This document shows positions 62,229-64,000 of a stretch of DNA of 64,000 nt, piece after piece. The number at the start of each line of letters is the position of its first letter. Within the stretch, counting starts at the first letter, position 1. Both the position numbers and the translations under genes were made by a program. The notes under the pieces are model-generated. The model did no database searches and was not told where the DNA came from. It worked only from the letters and a program-made list of their open reading frames with translations. The DNA comes from CALJFL01 sp036961205 (lineage in GTDB: Bacteria; Pseudomonadota; Gammaproteobacteria; Pseudomonadales; Halieaceae), in the NCBI GenBank assembly GCA_036961205.1, contig JBALVI010000004.1:62001-126000 (forward strand), read 5' to 3'.

Positions 62229-63920
62229 TTATAAATACTCGCTGTTACGCACCGTAGAATATTCTACCGAAGAGTTGATAATTTTGTTCATAGCCCTGAG
62301 GGCAAGCGCCTGAATACTTAACCCCGGCGACTCTCCGCCACCGGTGCTGGGGAATACACTGGCATCCACCACGTAAAGATTGCGCCAGCGATGACTGCGA
62401 CACCAGGGGTCCACCACTGATGTCTGCGGATCACTCCCCATACGACAGGTGCCAAAAACATGCGTGGAGCTGAATATATCGTATGAACTGAATTCTTCAA
62501 ATATTTCACCAGCACCGGCTGCTGCCAATACCTCCCTGCAGGTATTGCGCATGAACTCAATACGTTTTGTGGCCATTTCGTCCACGTGGCTGTGAATGTA
62601 GGCCTTTGGCCTGCCAAACGCGTCCTTTTCAGATGGGTGAAGGCTTACAAACGTGTTGCCATTTGGCAGGCTCTCCCCAATCCCTGTGAGGGATAAGACA
62701 TGCCCGAATGTCTGTTTCATTTTATCCCGGTGGCCTCGACCCCAACCCCCGACAACCCGGTTGGCATAGCTTATTGGCCCCACCAGATCCGACTCCGCCT
62801 GTGAGGGACCAAACCGGCAGCCCCCAATAACACCCGGAATGGCATCGGGCTTGTTGTAATCCCAACAGATACTGTCAACCGGCAGCCCTCTGTGACTGCC
62901 CATTGGTTCCGGGTGAAGCCCGCTGCTGGTCCACAGCAAGGTCTCCATAAAGTTTTTCCCCAGCTCCCCTGATTCGTTTGCCAGCCCATGGGGAGCCGAC
63001 GCATTTTGTGACATTAGTAGAAGCCTGGGCGTTTCCACAGCACCACAGGCTACAATCAGCAGTGGCGCGTCAACAAAGCGATTGTCCTTGCCATCGTGAT
63101 AGTGAACTCCCTTGACAGTGTCATTGCTTCCCGTTTGTATCATATTGACCGTGCACCCGGATTGCACCTCGCAATTTCCGGTAGCCACAGCTTCCCTGAT
63201 GTAGGTCACGTCGATGCTGCCCTTGTCTCTTCGCGGGCAACCCCGCAGGCAACCCCCACAATAATTACAGTTGGCGCGACCGTCTGTGGGCGAAGACAAG
63301 ACCGCAAGCGCGTTATTAGTGAGCTCCATGCCAAGTTTATTAAAGCCTTTTTCAAGGCATGTACTGGCGTAACTTTTCGGGTGTGTTTTTTGTGGGTATG
63401 GTTTAGAACGGGGGCGAATGCTGTCTTGTGCCGGACCTGCAACTCCAACGACGTCCTCGGCCTGGGCGTAAAAGGGTTCCAGATCCTGATAGGACATGGG
63501 CCAGTCTGCTGCAACGCCAAAGCGGGTTTTCATTTGCATGGAGGCGGGGTTCATGCGGTGCGCCTCACCCGTAAAGTGCAGGGAACTGCCTCCCACTCCC
63601 AGCACATGGTGGTAGCCAAAGGACTGCCTTCGATCTGTTTTGTTGAGCCGACCGCTGAGATGATTCCACGATCGCAAGTGCTTCCATTTCTCTGCCAGCG
63701 GCTGCATTTCTGCAAAAACCTGGCGCCCCGCAGGGTTGATCTTGTTAGGAAAGGGCCGCTCCCATTCAGGGGTATCGAGTTTATAGTCCCCGAATGGATC
63801 AAACCGCGGACCGGCTTCAAGCAGCAAAACCTTAAGACCCGCTTTACTCAATGCCCAGGCACTGGTTCCCCCACCAGCGCCGGAGCCAATAATCACGACA
63901 TCGTAGTCACCCCGGCTCAC
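62229..63920 (-). CDS. GMC-family oxidoreductase with Cys cluster
   Basis: The product is 563 residues from GTG 63918-63920. The FAD site 'DVVIIGSGAGGGTSAWALSK' is at the front, and GMC_oxred_C ends 'VFGTCRMGSDPQTS' and 'LYVVDASVFPSTGG'. Cys218, Cys221, Cys224 and Cys228 form 'CNYCGGCLRGCP', an iron-sulfur type motif. The alpha subunit of bacterial FAD-glucose dehydrogenase has a 3Fe-4S cluster in a comparable Cys region, so electrons may leave by this route. The upstream partial gene looks like gluconate 2-dehydrogenase subunit 3, which supports a membrane dehydrogenase complex. The substrate alcohol or sugar is unknown. Confidence 0.9.
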   Translation of the reverse strand: MSRGDYDVVIIGSGAGGGTSAWALSKAGLKVLLLEAGPRFDPFGDYKLDTPEWERPFPNKINPAGRQVFAEMQPLAEKWKHLRSWNHLSGRLNKTDRRQSFGYHHVLGVGGSSLHFTGEAHRMNPASMQMKTRFGVAADWPMSYQDLEPFYAQAEDVVGVAGPAQDSIRPRSKPYPQKTHPKSYASTCLEKGFNKLGMELTNNALAVLSSPTDGRANCNYCGGCLRGCPRRDKGSIDVTYIREAVATGNCEVQSGCTVNMIQTGSNDTVKGVHYHDGKDNRFVDAPLLIVACGAVETPRLLLMSQNASAPHGLANESGELGKNFMETLLWTSSGLHPEPMGSHRGLPVDSICWDYNKPDAIPGVIGGCRFGPSQAESDLVGPISYANRVVGGWGRGHRDKMKQTFGHVLSLTGIGESLPNGNTFVSLHPSEKDAFGRPKAYIHSHVDEMATKRIEFMRNTCREVLAAAGAGEIFEEFSSYDIFSSTHVFGTCRMGSDPQTSVVDPWCRSHRWRNLYVVDASVFPSTGGGESPGLSIQALALRAMNKIINSSVEYSTVRNSEYL

Positions 63921-64000
63921 CTTTTGACCTTTGGCGGAGCGGCGAAATCAAGGTAACCGCCGGGCTGGGGCGGGCCGGCAAACCCGATCGCCACCCAGCT
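63917..64000 (-). CDS. Gluconate 2-dehydrogenase subunit 3-like, C-terminal end only
   Basis: The last 27 codons are visible, from base 64000 to TGA 63917-63919, with no start inside the window. The tail 'WVAIGFAGPPQPGGYLDF' matches the usual C-terminus of the small subunit of FAD-dependent gluconate/glucose dehydrogenases ('W..IGY.GP..PRGY'). This subunit carries a Tat signal that helps export the flavin subunit. Its stop overlaps the GMC start by GTGA, so the two are coupled. The rest lies to the right of the window. Confidence 0.65.
   Translation of the reverse strand, partial: SWVAIGFAGPPQPGGYLDFAAPPKVKR

Noticed and set aside
63096..63956. A 286-codon open frame on the + strand
   Set aside because: It lies antisense to the GMC oxidoreductase, whose FAD, Cys and C-terminal motifs are intact, and shows no family resemblance.

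Overview
The window looks like a chromosomal segment of a marine, aerobic gammaproteobacterium. The mix of genes fits the Cellvibrionales (Halieaceae or Spongiibacteraceae-like): a TonB receptor, a spinster-type MFS carrier, a wax ester synthase, a haloalkane dehalogenase, a GMC oxidoreductase, UrcA proteins and many periplasmic cytochromes and lipoproteins. That placement is inferred from gene content only. I saw no rRNA, tRNA, CRISPR array, insertion sequence or prophage.

Region 1 (1-18.6 kb) is one large envelope and redox locus and the best candidate for an undescribed system. Leftward from about 11.06 kb runs a tightly packed series: a DUF1588-like cytochrome, a LamG and two-heme lipoprotein, a Tat-exported DUF1501-like protein, a small exported protein, a TPR/coiled-coil protein and a large TPR lipoprotein that leaves the window. 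Rightward from 11.43 kb runs an HzsA-like two-heme lipoprotein, an SH3 plus beta-barrel protein, a second beta-barrel, a TlpA thioredoxin, a DUF4266 Gly/Cys-tailed lipoprotein and a DUF3570 beta-barrel. A convergent ApbE flavin transferase closes the locus. The shared intergenic region holds four copies of GATTTCT. Every product I can place is exported, so the locus probably builds a heme- and flavin-containing machine at the outer membrane.

Region 2 (18.7-28.1 kb) holds a sorbosone-type dehydrogenase with a cytochrome tail, a BtrH_N/DUF4872 protein, a 729-bp tandem duplication carrying two UrcA genes, a LytS/LytTR two-component pair, a small exported protein, an AraC regulator overlapping a membrane-anchored hydrolase, and a lipoprotein. 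Region 3 (28.2-37.4 kb) holds an exported amidase, an MFS carrier, an exported alpha/beta hydrolase, a nested inverted repeat, a TonB receptor and a TVP38-flavoreductase fusion.

Region 4 (37.5-45 kb) is a six-gene unit: HlyD adaptor, ABC ATPase, two FtsX/MacB-type permeases, an NtrC-family regulator and an NtrY-like kinase. A strong sigma-54 promoter and a GTGTCCGAT palindrome upstream suggest self-activation. Region 5 (45-64 kb) is mostly single metabolic and stress genes: an FGE-fold protein without the catalytic cysteines, a serine hydrolase, a LOG protein, an Na/Pi carrier, cytochrome c, USP, MOSC, a MerR regulator, a thiolase, phospholipase D, a haloalkane dehalogenase, WS/DGAT, an exported methyltransferase, a YeeN-type regulator, and a GMC oxidoreductase operon cut by the right edge.
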